Assembly: GCA_005240105.1 (NCBI GenBank)
Contig: SBAT01000262.1
Location: forward strand, 1-37,996
DNA length: 37,996 nucleotides
Reading direction: 5' to 3'
From: Chloroflexota bacterium
GTDB lineage: Bacteria; Cyanobacteriota; Vampirovibrionia; Obscuribacterales; Obscuribacteraceae
The first letter of the stretch is position 1, and the number at the start of each line of letters is the position of its first letter. Of the stretch, positions 15,451 to 24,169 are shown in pieces. The notes under the pieces are model-generated. The model was not told the origin of the DNA, searched no databases, and saw only the letters and a list, made by a program, of their open reading frames with translations. The position numbers were made by a program, and so were the translations under genes.

Positions 15451-16481
15451 AGGATTTGAAGTCGACTATCAATCAGGTGGCGGAATCGCTTGGGTTTTCT
15501 CGTTGCGTGATTGGCTCTCTGGAGCCAATGGAAGCAGAGAGGACGGAGTTCGAGCGCTGGCTGGCGCAAGGATATGCTGCCGGCATGGACTATTTGAAAC
15601 GCAATCCGGTATTGCGTACATCGCCCCAACTGCTCTATCCCTCGGCGAAATCGGCCATTGTCGTATCAGCTAGTTATTACACCAAAGTGCCGGATTGCCC
15701 GGCAGACCATTACGGGCGTGTTGCCCGTTATGCGGTAGGTCTGGATTACCACGTTGTTTTGCGCGCAAAATTGCGAGAATTAAAAACGCAGTTAGAAACA
15801 GAATTAGGTCGACCGCTAATCGGTAAAGCATATACAGATGATGTCGCGCTCTTTGAGCAGGGATTTGCCGCTCGCTCGGGTCTGGGCTTTGCTGGAAAAC
15901 ACACATTGGTTATTGGACCGAAACTGATGGGCTCCTATAACTTTATTGCTGAGTTGTTTACTGACTTGGAAATTGAGCCGGATGAGCCATACAAAGGAAC
16001 CTGTGGTCAATGTTTTCGCTGTGGCGACATATGTCCGACAAAAGCCATAGTTGAGCCAGGCACGTTAGATGCCGGTCTGTGCATCTCCTACCTGACGATT
16101 GAAAATAAGGATGGCATTCCGCTTGAGTTGCGTAGTTCGCTGGGTGAGTGGGTTTTTGGCTGCGACGTTTGCCAGGAAATTTGCCCTTACAATCAAGCCC
16201 CGCCTGTCTCTACATGGAAAGAGTTTCAACCGGAATCAGGTGTTGGGCATTATCTAGATCTATTCTCGTTGTTGGAGATCAAAACACAGGAAGACTTTCA
16301 TTCGCGCTTTATTCATTCACCAGTGAGACGACCGAAAAGACGAGGATTATTGCGTAACGCTCTGGTGGTCATTGGGAATAAACGACCGCTGGGCGGGGCA
16401 GATGTAGTTCGTAAGTTCGCTCAAGGGGAACAAGATCCAATGCTCTTAGAGCACGCACAATGGGCGCTCAAGCAGTTTTAG
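15447..16481 (+). CDS. queG: Epoxyqueuosine reductase
   Basis: A 344-residue cytoplasmic iron-sulfur and cobalamin enzyme that reduces epoxyqueuosine to queuosine in tRNA, the step after QueA. The N-terminal reductase domain (about 1-180) contains VARYAVGLDYH and ALFEQGFAARSGLGFAGKHT. Two [4Fe-4S] motifs follow: CGQCFRCGDICPTKA (about 188-202) and CDVCQEICPYN (about 234-244). The C-terminal HEAT-like tail (RGLLRNALVVIGN ... LLEHAQWALKQF) is short. The start overlaps the hybrid-kinase stop by 4 bases (ATGA), implying translational coupling to the redox-type sensor genes upstream. It is convergent with the HEAT-repeat gene, with 9 bases between the stops. Confidence 0.95.
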   Translation: MKDLKSTINQVAESLGFSRCVIGSLEPMEAERTEFERWLAQGYAAGMDYLKRNPVLRTSPQLLYPSAKSAIVVSASYYTKVPDCPADHYGRVARYAVGLDYHVVLRAKLRELKTQLETELGRPLIGKAYTDDVALFEQGFAARSGLGFAGKHTLVIGPKLMGSYNFIAELFTDLEIEPDEPYKGTCGQCFRCGDICPTKAIVEPGTLDAGLCISYLTIENKDGIPLELRSSLGEWVFGCDVCQEICPYNQAPPVSTWKEFQPESGVGHYLDLFSLLEIKTQEDFHSRFIHSPVRRPKRRGLLRNALVVIGNKRPLGGADVVRKFAQGEQDPMLLEHAQWALKQF

Positions 16482-16490
16482 CGAATGTTT

Positions 16491-17615
16491 TTATTTGATG
16501 TCTTTAATAATCTTTTTCCAGGCAGGAATTGATCCCTCTTTGCCGCCACTGATGCGATCTATGGCGGCTTTGATTTCCAGTTGTACCTCGAATTCGTGGT
16601 CATTGTTAGACTTTTCTAGAAATGGTAGTGCATCGACGGTGCCGACATCCGCTAGGAAGCGAGCAGCTCTCCAACGGACTAGTTTGTTGGCGTCGGAGAG
16701 TGCAAGGCAAGCTGCAGGCTGGGCAGAAATGTCTCCCAGGTCGGACAGAGCATCACCAGCTGTTCGCCGTACACCGACAGAGGAATCGTTTAAAAGAGCT
16801 TGTGTAAGAGGATAGGTCGCCGATGGGGAACCGCTAGCACCAAGAGCGGCTGCTACCAGCCGTCGAACTTGCGGGTTAGGATCACTGAGAGCACGAATCA
16901 ATAAAGGAATAGACTCTTCGGAAGCACCCAGTTCTTGCACGGCTAAAAGGCGTATGTGCCAGTCGTCACTATCTAGGTCGGTCTGCAGTTGGTCGATAGA
17001 TCTGGAGACTGGTTTATCAGAGGTTTTTTCTAGTGCTTTAGCCACCAGTCTTTCGATTGCTTTTGCGTCTATCCCTTCTATTTCCTCTATGACATTAGCG
17101 GCTACTTCTTGTAAGGTTTCATAACGTACACCCCAATCGGCCCAGTAGCGTTCCTTGAGATAGTCAGCACCTGATTGAGCCTGCACAAGTTGTGCCGCTT
17201 CGCTGAAGCGGGAGGACAGTGCTATGCGTTTCTCCTGCTTTTCATTCACATCGCTAAGTTTTACTTGGATAGGAATGCCGCGAAATGTCTGGACGAATAC
17301 CGATACCTGACCCAACTTTTCGGCAGCCCTTCGCTGTTCATCGACCGGGGCATCACTTTGCCTAACACCGGACAATACATTGGCTGCAGCATCAAGTATG
17401 AGCTTCCAATCGGCTCTTGGATCTCTATTTAAGGTAATGAAGTCATGGCAGACAAATACGCTTTGTACGCCAGCGATATCGAGAAGTCTAACTACAAATT
17501 CAGGAGAATTTTCACGTTGTGCCGACGTGTAAGTAACTGGCTTGCCGAGCGATTCGTCAAGATTCAGCTTCATGCTGTTAGGGTTTGGCGTTGTCTCAAT
17601 TGAGGTAAGACGCAT
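16491..17615 (-). CDS. Nfu_N plus HEAT-repeat protein (CvfC/YpgR-like)
   Basis: A 374-residue soluble protein. Residues 1-85 form an Nfu/NifU N-terminal domain (RLTSIETTPNPNSMKLNL at the start, then VVRLLDIAGVQSVFVCHDFI), known from iron-sulfur carrier proteins, but without the Cys-x-x-Cys Nfu domain. A linker (about 90-205) contains RYWADWGVRYETLQEV. The C-terminal part (about 205-360) is made of HEAT repeats (WHIRLLAVQELGA, PQVRRLVAAALGA, VGVRRTAGDALSDLG, KLVRWRAARFLADVG). This layout matches the Firmicutes 'conserved virulence factor C' / YpgR family as I recall it. I use ATG 17615, which has GGAG 7-8 bases upstream and begins at the conserved domain; the frame extends to 17684. Function is unproven; a scaffold or Fe-S-related role is inference. 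Confidence 0.8.
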   Translation of the reverse strand: MRLTSIETTPNPNSMKLNLDESLGKPVTYTSAQRENSPEFVVRLLDIAGVQSVFVCHDFITLNRDPRADWKLILDAAANVLSGVRQSDAPVDEQRRAAEKLGQVSVFVQTFRGIPIQVKLSDVNEKQEKRIALSSRFSEAAQLVQAQSGADYLKERYWADWGVRYETLQEVAANVIEEIEGIDAKAIERLVAKALEKTSDKPVSRSIDQLQTDLDSDDWHIRLLAVQELGASEESIPLLIRALSDPNPQVRRLVAAALGASGSPSATYPLTQALLNDSSVGVRRTAGDALSDLGDISAQPAACLALSDANKLVRWRAARFLADVGTVDALPFLEKSNNDHEFEVQLEIKAAIDRISGGKEGSIPAWKKIIKDIK

Positions 17616-17686
17616 CACAAACTCCGTCCGTACTATAAGATGATACACCATTGAGTGATGGTCATTCTGTAAACAGCGGCTCATTC

Positions 17687-18469
17687 CTACATGCCGGCGG
17701 TTAGTCCACCATCAATGGGGATGATCGCACCATTTATGTAGCGCGCATCTTCTGAACATAAGAAGGTGACGACAGATGCCACTTCTTCCGGTGTACCCAC
17801 TCGCTGCATGGGGATATTGGCTTCCACAAATTCTTGCAATGCTTGTTCGCCGGATATGCCTTTGCGTGCACCAACTTCAGCGTTGAAGCGTTCACATAGC
17901 GGTGTACGAATACAACCCGGGCAGATGCAATTGGTGCGAATGCCGGAGGATGCATAATCCAGGGACAAGCTGCGTGTCAGGTGAATTATGCCGGCTTTGG
18001 ATGAGCTGTAGGCGGCGTTAACTTTAATACCGCGCAGCCCGGCATCGGAAGCGTTGTTTATGATGACGCCGAATTTCTTGGGCACCATTACTTCAAGCGC
18101 AGCCTTGGTCATCATGTAAGTGCCTTTCATGTTCACATCCATGACTCGGTCCCAGTCGGCAACGGATGTTTCCATCAAGGGCGAAATGAATTCCACGCCG
18201 GCATTGTTGAAAAGGAAATCGATGCTTCCAAAGTTTTTGATTGTGGACGAGACGGCATTGTTTGCTGTATCCGGCGAAGCGATATCTCCTGTTATTGCAA
18301 TAGCTTGGCCGCCGGCGTTCTTAATTTCAGAAACAGTATTGCTGGCTGACTCGCCGTCAATATCTACTACGCAAACAGCAGCTCCGTCGGCAGCGAAAGC
18401 AGTTGCTGTCGCCCTGCCAATGCCAGAGCCACCACCTGTAACAAGCGCTGCCTTACCCGTGAATCTCAC
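17687..18469 (-). CDS. Short-chain dehydrogenase/reductase (classical SDR)
   Basis: A 260-residue NAD(P)-dependent oxidoreductase. Rossmann motif TGGGSGIG (11-18), NNAG (88-91), N113, catalytic S141, Y154 and K158 in AYSSSKAG are all present, so it should be active. The C-terminal IPIDGGLTAGM ending is typical. An Asp at the end of the second strand (VCVVDIDG, about 36) favours NAD over NADP. The GTG start shares one base with the TAG stop of the MshEN-like gene upstream (TAGTG), so translation is probably coupled. Substrate is not predictable from sequence; 3-hydroxyacyl, sugar or secondary-alcohol substrates are all possible for this group. Confidence 0.88.
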   Translation of the reverse strand: MRFTGKAALVTGGGSGIGRATATAFAADGAAVCVVDIDGESASNTVSEIKNAGGQAIAITGDIASPDTANNAVSSTIKNFGSIDFLFNNAGVEFISPLMETSVADWDRVMDVNMKGTYMMTKAALEVMVPKKFGVIINNASDAGLRGIKVNAAYSSSKAGIIHLTRSLSLDYASSGIRTNCICPGCIRTPLCERFNAEVGARKGISGEQALQEFVEANIPMQRVGTPEEVASVVTFLCSEDARYINGAIIPIDGGLTAGM

Positions 18470-18747
18470 TAATCTTCTTTGATTTTTTCTTTGAGTTCTT
18501 CGATAGACTCAACAAATTCTTCTTCGGCTCTTTCTTGCAACTTCAAGGCTGCTTCAATTTCTGCCTTGGACATGATGCCTTTGGCGACGATCAATTCACC
18601 GAGTTGTTTGTCGGAATTGACCTTCTCCTCCATCAACTTACCCAGCTGCTTCAAATTGAGTTTGCCCAGCTTGAGAAGTATTTCTCCAAGCCGTTCGTGG
18701 CGAGCAAGCAGGTTCCACTTTTCTTCATCAGACTGAGGCATGTTCAT
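18469..18747 (-). CDS. Stand-alone MshEN/GspE-N-like small protein
   Basis: A 92-residue, highly charged, helical protein. Two short repeats, RLGEILLKLGKLNLKQL (about 19-35) and QLGELIVAKGIMSKAEI (about 48-64), have the 'lG-ll-G-is--ql--al' pattern of the MshEN / GspE N-terminal domain, which in larger ATPases binds cyclic-di-GMP. Here no ATPase is attached. The C-terminal 25 residues are acidic (EEEFVESIEELKEKIKED). A second ATG lies at codon 3. The stop codon overlaps the SDR start by one base. It follows secF by 73 bases on the same strand. A small c-di-GMP-responsive or protein-binding adaptor is possible but unproven. Confidence 0.65.
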   Translation of the reverse strand: MNMPQSDEEKWNLLARHERLGEILLKLGKLNLKQLGKLMEEKVNSDKQLGELIVAKGIMSKAEIEAALKLQERAEEEFVESIEELKEKIKED

Positions 18748-18820
18748 GGCAGTTTCCTACGTTATACGGTTGCGGGTTGCCTGCACATCATTATAGACCG
18801 CGGAATTGGAATTCTTGCTG

Positions 18821-19777
18821 TCAAGCAGGCTTGAGGCGGTGCGTAGCCTTCAATTCCCGCCACCAGACAAGCAGGCAGCTGGCGTTGAAGATAGATGAAT
18901 AAGTACCGGAAATAATACCGATAAGCATTGCCAGGACAAAGTCCTTGGTGGTCACGCCACCCAAGAAGTAGAGGGCTGACAATGTAATGATAACGGTAAG
19001 CGATGTATAGAGTGAACGTGCCAGTGTTTGGTTGATGCTGTCATTGGCAATGTCACCAAATGTTTTGCGATATTCTTCACCTTTGGCATTCGTCCCTTTT
19101 GAGCCTACGTATTTGACGTTTTCTCTGATACGGTCGAATACAACAATGGTGTCATGCACTGAAAATCCGATAACAGTTAATACGGCTGAAATAAATAAAC
19201 TGTCCACTTCCGTGCCGATTACCAATCCTAAAATGGCGAAAACGCCACATAAAACGAGCACATCGTGGACCAAGGCGATGATTGCGCAGATTGCATAGTC
19301 GAACATAAAGCGATAGGAAATGTAGGCAACCATCATGGCGAATGTGACAATCAATGCCACCAGTCCAGCGGTCAGCAATTCCGGTCCAACCATGGCACTA
19401 ACCTTATCGACTGAAAGGGCTTTGAAATTGCCTAGCGATGCCTGTAGGGCATCATCCAGCTTGTGCTTTTCCTCTTCGCTTTCAATGGCTCTTGTGCGCA
19501 TAACCATGGCTTGATTGCCGGAAATGTCGGCTTGCTGGACTTGCGAGCCTTCAAATCCTGCTTTGTCGAGGACCTGACGTACTTCGTCCAGAGTCACGGG
19601 CTTTTCAAATTGATATTGCAGAATTGAGCCGCCAGTGAAATCGATGCCTGGTTTTAATGGTGCGTGGAACTGCATCAGGCATAGCAAGATCCCAATAATG
19701 CCGGGGATGGTAATGGCTAGTGAAATGCCGATCCATATCTTGCGATATTTGACTATATCTACATGTAAGTTTTTCAT
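18821..19777 (-). CDS. secF: Protein translocase subunit SecF
   Basis: A 318-residue inner-membrane protein, one of the two RND-like subunits that use proton motive force to help SecYEG export proteins. Visible features: TM1 near the N-terminus, the periplasmic GIDFTGGSILQYQFEKP motif (about 42-58), five further membrane segments, and the signature VIGFSVHDTIVVFDRIREN (about 198-216). Length is typical. Its ATG overlaps the secD stop by 4 bases (19774-19777), the usual secDF arrangement. Downstream on the same strand is the MshEN-like gene. Confidence 0.97.
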   Translation of the reverse strand: MKNLHVDIVKYRKIWIGISLAITIPGIIGILLCLMQFHAPLKPGIDFTGGSILQYQFEKPVTLDEVRQVLDKAGFEGSQVQQADISGNQAMVMRTRAIESEEEKHKLDDALQASLGNFKALSVDKVSAMVGPELLTAGLVALIVTFAMMVAYISYRFMFDYAICAIIALVHDVLVLCGVFAILGLVIGTEVDSLFISAVLTVIGFSVHDTIVVFDRIRENVKYVGSKGTNAKGEEYRKTFGDIANDSINQTLARSLYTSLTVIITLSALYFLGGVTTKDFVLAMLIGIISGTYSSIFNASCLLVWWRELKATHRLKPA

Positions 19778-21330
19778 TTTGTCTTGCCCTTGTCTGAAGA
19801 AAAGAGGGCGCCCTTTGGAGCTTGTGTTTTAGCTTGAGCACGCTTTTGATCGTATTTATGACCAAAGAGTCCAATTTCTTTCGGTATGAAGTGCAACAGT
19901 ACGCGGGTGGCTGTAATGGCGCTGAACATGGATACGGCCACACCTATTGCTAGCGTGACGGCAAACCCTTTTACAATCGATGTGCCGAAGATAATCAACA
20001 CACCGCAGGCAATTAAGCTGTTCACGTTGCTGTCAAAGATAGAACTGAACGCCCGGGAAAATCCAGCTTCAATAGCAAGATATAAATTCTTGCCTGCTTT
20101 CAATTCTTCTTTAGTACGCTCGAAGATCAATATATTAGCGTCAACTGCCATACCAACTGACAAAATAAAGCCGGCAATTCCGGCCAGTGTCAAAGTCACC
20201 GGTATGGTTTTGAATATTGCCAAAGTAGTAAGCGTATAGAGAACTAAGGCTGTGTTTGCCACCATGCCGGCTACACCATAGATGCATAGCATGAAGACCA
20301 TAACCAGGAGGATACCTACAACGCCGGCAATCAAACTCTTTTGAATGGAGTCTTGACCAAGCGTTGCTCCGACAGTTCTTTCTTCAAGAATCTTGACTGG
20401 AACAGGCAAGGCGCCGGCATTTAGCTTGACGGCTAGATCAACGGCTTGCTCGCGGGTAAAGTTCCCTGTGATTTCACCGTTGCCGGCAAGAATTGGTTCG
20501 CGCACATTAATACCGCGATATTCCTCAACAGGCAATGGACGTCCATCGGATCCGCGCTCAGTGGGAACGCCGTCAAGGAAGATACCAATTTGTCTGCCCA
20601 CTAAACGTGAGGTTAGTTCGCCGAATTTCTTGGCACCGTCGGGTTTAAATTCAAAAACAATTCTCCAGGTGCCACCAGATACCATTGGTTGAGCTTGAGC
20701 ATGTTTGAAGTCAGCACCGGTCAGATTCACATCGGTCCATACTGGTCTACCGTCAAGACCCATATCCAATTCTTTGAATTCTAGAAGAGCCGTGGTGCCA
20801 ATTCGGTCCTTCGCTTGTTGTGGATCTTTGATACCAGGCATTTCTACCAGTAGGCGATCCTTGCCTGCGCGCTGAACTAGTGTTTCTGATACGCCCAAAC
20901 TGTTAATACGATTGTTAATGACGGTTTCTACGCCACGCATAACTTCTGGTGTAATTTCCGGAACCAATTTAGATGGCAGAGCTTGCAGTAACAATTGGCT
21001 GCCGCCACGCAAATCAAGACCGAGTTTTAAATCCGTATATAAAGCGTAGCCACGAGACTTGGCAATTACCTGAATGTTATTACCGAGTTGTGTCTCGTCG
21101 AATGCGCGCTTGGTGATATCTTCGCGTTCAAAATTATTCATCTTGTCCCAGCCAGGAGTTTTCTCAACGCGGGACATGACTTCTTTCTGTAGCTCGTCCG
21201 GTGGCAAGTCGGCTAAATGCTTCCAGTCATTGATAGTAGCGACCGGCACTATCGAAAACAGGTTGCAAATAGACCAGATGAAGACGGCCAGGACGGCTAA
21301 CAGCTTCCAATTTTTTGTTATTAAGTTCAT
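19774..21330 (-). CDS. secD: Protein translocase subunit SecD
   Basis: A 518-residue inner-membrane partner of SecF. It has an N-terminal transmembrane helix, the periplasmic P1 domain beginning LKLGLDLRGGSQLLLQ (about 101-116), and a long P1 base and head region. The C-terminal membrane block holds FILSVGMAVDANILIFERTK (about 400) and AIEAGFSRAFSSIFDSN. The insertion around residues 35-85 (LPPDELQKEVMSRVEK ...) between TM1 and P1 is a common variation. No strong ribosome binding site precedes the ATG. Its start is 40 bases after the ppsA stop on the same strand, so read-through from ppsA is likely. Confidence 0.97.
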   Translation of the reverse strand: MNLITKNWKLLAVLAVFIWSICNLFSIVPVATINDWKHLADLPPDELQKEVMSRVEKTPGWDKMNNFEREDITKRAFDETQLGNNIQVIAKSRGYALYTDLKLGLDLRGGSQLLLQALPSKLVPEITPEVMRGVETVINNRINSLGVSETLVQRAGKDRLLVEMPGIKDPQQAKDRIGTTALLEFKELDMGLDGRPVWTDVNLTGADFKHAQAQPMVSGGTWRIVFEFKPDGAKKFGELTSRLVGRQIGIFLDGVPTERGSDGRPLPVEEYRGINVREPILAGNGEITGNFTREQAVDLAVKLNAGALPVPVKILEERTVGATLGQDSIQKSLIAGVVGILLVMVFMLCIYGVAGMVANTALVLYTLTTLAIFKTIPVTLTLAGIAGFILSVGMAVDANILIFERTKEELKAGKNLYLAIEAGFSRAFSSIFDSNVNSLIACGVLIIFGTSIVKGFAVTLAIGVAVSMFSAITATRVLLHFIPKEIGLFGHKYDQKRAQAKTQAPKGALFSSDKGKTK

Positions 21331-21370
21331 GTCGCAGATTTTAGCGCACTACCACTGCCTTATCTACTGT

Positions 21371-23788
21371 CTAACTAGTAGCAGTAACACCATTTGCCAC
21401 TTCTGACTCGGCTTTAGCGAGCATAACCAAGGTCTTGATGACTGCGTCTTCGGTTAGCGAAATGCTGTCTATTTCTTGCTCTATAAGGAATTTGACTATC
21501 TCCGGATAATCAGAAGGTGCCTGTCCGCATATACCAATTGGCTTGCCGGCAGCTTTAGCAGCTTTAATGGCCGCGGCTATAGTTCTTTTCACTGCGTCGT
21601 TTCGCTCATCAAATAAGCGAGCAATAATTTCGTTGTCGCGGTCAAGTCCGAGTGTGAGTTGGGTCAAATCATTGGAGCCTATCGAGAAGCCGTCAAAGAC
21701 CTCGGCAAATTCCGGTGCCATGAGTACATTCGATGGTAATTCGCACATGACGTAAACTTCCAGTCCATTTTCACCTTGTCTCAACCCGTTGCGCCGCATT
21801 TCTTCGATGACCAAGCGGCCTTCTTCCGGTGTGCGGCAGAAGGGGATCATCACTTTGACGTTGGCTAACCCCATCTTGTCGCGCACCTTGGATAATGCCT
21901 TGCATTCCAGAGCAAACCCATCTCTATATCGTTCGTCGTAATAACGACAAGCGCCACGGAAACCAATCATGGGGTTTTCTTCCAGCGGCTCAAACTGTTT
22001 ACCGCCTAGAAGGTTGGCATATTCATTGGTTTTAAAATCCGACATACGTACAATAATTGGGCGCGGATAGAAGGCGGCAGCAATTATGGCTACACCTTCG
22101 GATAATTTGTCGATGAAATATTGTTCGCGACTTGGATAGTCTCTGGTCAAACGCGCTATTGCTTCAGCTGCCTGTTGATCTTTTAGTTCGGAGAATCTCG
22201 TCAACGCTAGAGGATGCACTTTTACTTCATCAGCAATGATAAATTCCAGGCGTGCTAGACCAACGCCATCGACAGGTAATTGCGCAACGGACAGTGCTTG
22301 CTCAGGATTTCCCAGGTTAAGCATTAGTTTTGTGCGGATCTTTGGAAGTTTATCTAAGTGCACTTTATTGCGGGTAAAGGGCAGCTGACCGGAATAAACG
22401 AGTCCTTGATCGCCTTGAGCGCAGCAGACGGTAATATTGGCGCCACTTTTCAAAATATCCGTTGCGTGGTGAGTGCCAACTACACAAGGGACGCCTATCT
22501 CTCGGCTGACGATTGCCGCGTGGCAGGTGCGGCCGCCACGGTTGGTAACGATAGCTGCAGCGCGCTTCATGATTGGCTCCCAGTCGGGATCGGTCATGTC
22601 TGTTACTAGCACCTCACCATCTTTAAAGGAAGCCAATTCTCTAACCGAGGGAATTACCCTGGCAGCACCGGCGCCAATGCGTTCACCAATTGCACGGCCT
22701 TTCAGCAAAACCTCGCTGGTCGATTCCAGCCTGTATGTTTCAAGGACTTGGGTGTCTCTTACCGTGTGCACAGTTTCAGGCCGTGCTTGAACGAGATAGA
22801 GTTTGTTGTCCAATCCGTCTAATGCCCATTCGATGTCCATGGCCGTTTCTTTGCCATAACGATTGGAGTAATGTGCCTCGACATCCAATGCCCATTTGGC
22901 CAGCGTAAGAACTTGGTCGTCAGTCAGGCTAAACCTTTCCCGATCTGTCGCCAGTACCGGATCATTTTCCGTTGTGCGCGTGCCGTGTCCTGAATAGACC
23001 ATACGGAACTGTTTTGCTCCTAGTTTGCGTCGTAAGATTGGTCTTAAGCCTGCTTTCAATGTTGGTTTAAAGACAATGAATTCGTCCGGATCAACTCTTC
23101 CGGCAACTACGTTCTCGCCCAATCCATACGACGATGTGACAAGTACAACGTCACGAAAGCCGGATTCCGGATCAAGGGTAAAAATAACGCCGGAAGAAGC
23201 TAAATCGGAGCGCACCATCTTCTGCACGCCAACAGAGAGTTTGACAGACAAATGATCAAAACCCTGATCTATTCGATAGGCAATAGCACGGTCTGTGAAA
23301 AGTGATGCCATGCAGGCAAGACAGGCATCAAGTAATGCCCCTTCGCCTCGGATGTTCAGGAAAGACTCTTGCTGCCCTGCAAAAGAGGCTTCCGGGAGAT
23401 CCTCTGCTGTGGCGCTGGAGCGTACGGCCACATCGAGGTTGCGTCCGTAACGTTCTTCTAATTGCTTGTAAGCCTCTTTGATGTCTGTCACTACTTGTGG
23501 TGGCAGTCCAACATCTTTAATTAGTGCTCTGGCTGATTGTCCTGCGCGAGCCAATTCTTCAATGTTGTTTTTGTCCAAGCCGTTAAGTAGTTTGTCCAAA
23601 TGGTCCCGCAGTCCATTGGTGGTAATCAGTTCGGAATACGCTTCTGCGGTTATGGCAAAACCGCCCGGCACAGGAATGCCGTTTGCTGAAAGCTCCTGGA
23701 TCATCTCGCCCAGCGAAGCGTTCTTGCCTCCTACAAGTGGAACATCGTCCAGTCCAATCTCCTCAAACCAGGCAATGTATTTAGCCAT
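21371..23788 (-). CDS. ppsA: Phosphoenolpyruvate synthase
   Basis: An 805-residue enzyme converting pyruvate and ATP to phosphoenolpyruvate, AMP and phosphate, the gluconeogenic entry step. The N-terminal ATP-binding domain (about 1-340) starts AKYIAWFEEIGLDDVPLVGG and has VRSSATAEDLPEASFAGQQE. The swivelling phosphohistidine domain has the catalytic His in GGRTCHAAIVSREIGVP (about 430). The C-terminal PEP/pyruvate barrel has FDGFSIGSNDLTQLTLGLDR and the catalytic Cys in IGICGQAPSDYP. I use ATG 23788, which has AGGTG 6-7 bases upstream; the frame extends to 23830. It heads a run of co-directional genes (ppsA, secD, secF and on). Confidence 0.95.
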   Translation of the reverse strand: MAKYIAWFEEIGLDDVPLVGGKNASLGEMIQELSANGIPVPGGFAITAEAYSELITTNGLRDHLDKLLNGLDKNNIEELARAGQSARALIKDVGLPPQVVTDIKEAYKQLEERYGRNLDVAVRSSATAEDLPEASFAGQQESFLNIRGEGALLDACLACMASLFTDRAIAYRIDQGFDHLSVKLSVGVQKMVRSDLASSGVIFTLDPESGFRDVVLVTSSYGLGENVVAGRVDPDEFIVFKPTLKAGLRPILRRKLGAKQFRMVYSGHGTRTTENDPVLATDRERFSLTDDQVLTLAKWALDVEAHYSNRYGKETAMDIEWALDGLDNKLYLVQARPETVHTVRDTQVLETYRLESTSEVLLKGRAIGERIGAGAARVIPSVRELASFKDGEVLVTDMTDPDWEPIMKRAAAIVTNRGGRTCHAAIVSREIGVPCVVGTHHATDILKSGANITVCCAQGDQGLVYSGQLPFTRNKVHLDKLPKIRTKLMLNLGNPEQALSVAQLPVDGVGLARLEFIIADEVKVHPLALTRFSELKDQQAAEAIARLTRDYPSREQYFIDKLSEGVAIIAAAFYPRPIIVRMSDFKTNEYANLLGGKQFEPLEENPMIGFRGACRYYDERYRDGFALECKALSKVRDKMGLANVKVMIPFCRTPEEGRLVIEEMRRNGLRQGENGLEVYVMCELPSNVLMAPEFAEVFDGFSIGSNDLTQLTLGLDRDNEIIARLFDERNDAVKRTIAAAIKAAKAAGKPIGICGQAPSDYPEIVKFLIEQEIDSISLTEDAVIKTLVMLAKAESEVANGVTATS

Positions 23789-24169
23789 CGGATTCACCTG
23801 CAAGTTGGGGATGACATGAAACCTGGTCACCTACTTCCTAGCTTAGCCAAGGTTGTCGTTGTCAGGTGCCGCTGGGCGAATAGATTGAGGAAAATTTCTA
23901 ACTTCGTTACACATGGGGTTAAGCCGTTACAAGTTTTGGTTATCAGTCGGAACTGCTTTTCCCATAGATCCAAGCTAGCCCAGCATTACGGCAGTTTTCC
24001 ACACAAATTTGCGGCAGTTGCTCGCTGTGAGTAAAAGCGCCCGAAACAGCGCTCCCTAGCCCTGCTTGACCACCGCGCTCATAGTTTTTCGAAGTCAAGC
24101 ATGTAAATTTTTAGCCGTTCCACTCATGTCAAAAACCTGTAGTGGTGTCCCTTAGGAGGAAATTCCGAA
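23789..24169. other. Divergent intergenic region between ppsA and the TPR gene
   Basis: These 381 bases separate two divergent genes and should hold both promoters. I see no RNA gene or transposon remnant, and no convincing coding frame. I could not find a -35/-10 pair good enough to call; TTGACC at 24066 has no matching -10 box. The strong ribosome binding site AGGAGGA (24154-24160) belongs to the TPR gene. Confidence 0.6.
24154..24160 (+). promoter_or_regulatory. Strong ribosome binding site of the TPR gene
   Basis: AGGAGGA lies 9 bases before ATG 24170. It is the best Shine-Dalgarno match in the window and suggests high translation of the secreted TPR protein. Confidence 0.7.

Noticed and set aside
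23816..24034. 72-codon plus-strand frame upstream of the TPR gene
   Set aside because: No ribosome binding site, it partly overlaps the ppsA 5' leader, and the product has no recognisable or biased composition.
24060..24110. TTGACC at 24066 as the TPR gene promoter
   Set aside because: No acceptable -10 hexamer is found 16-18 bases downstream.
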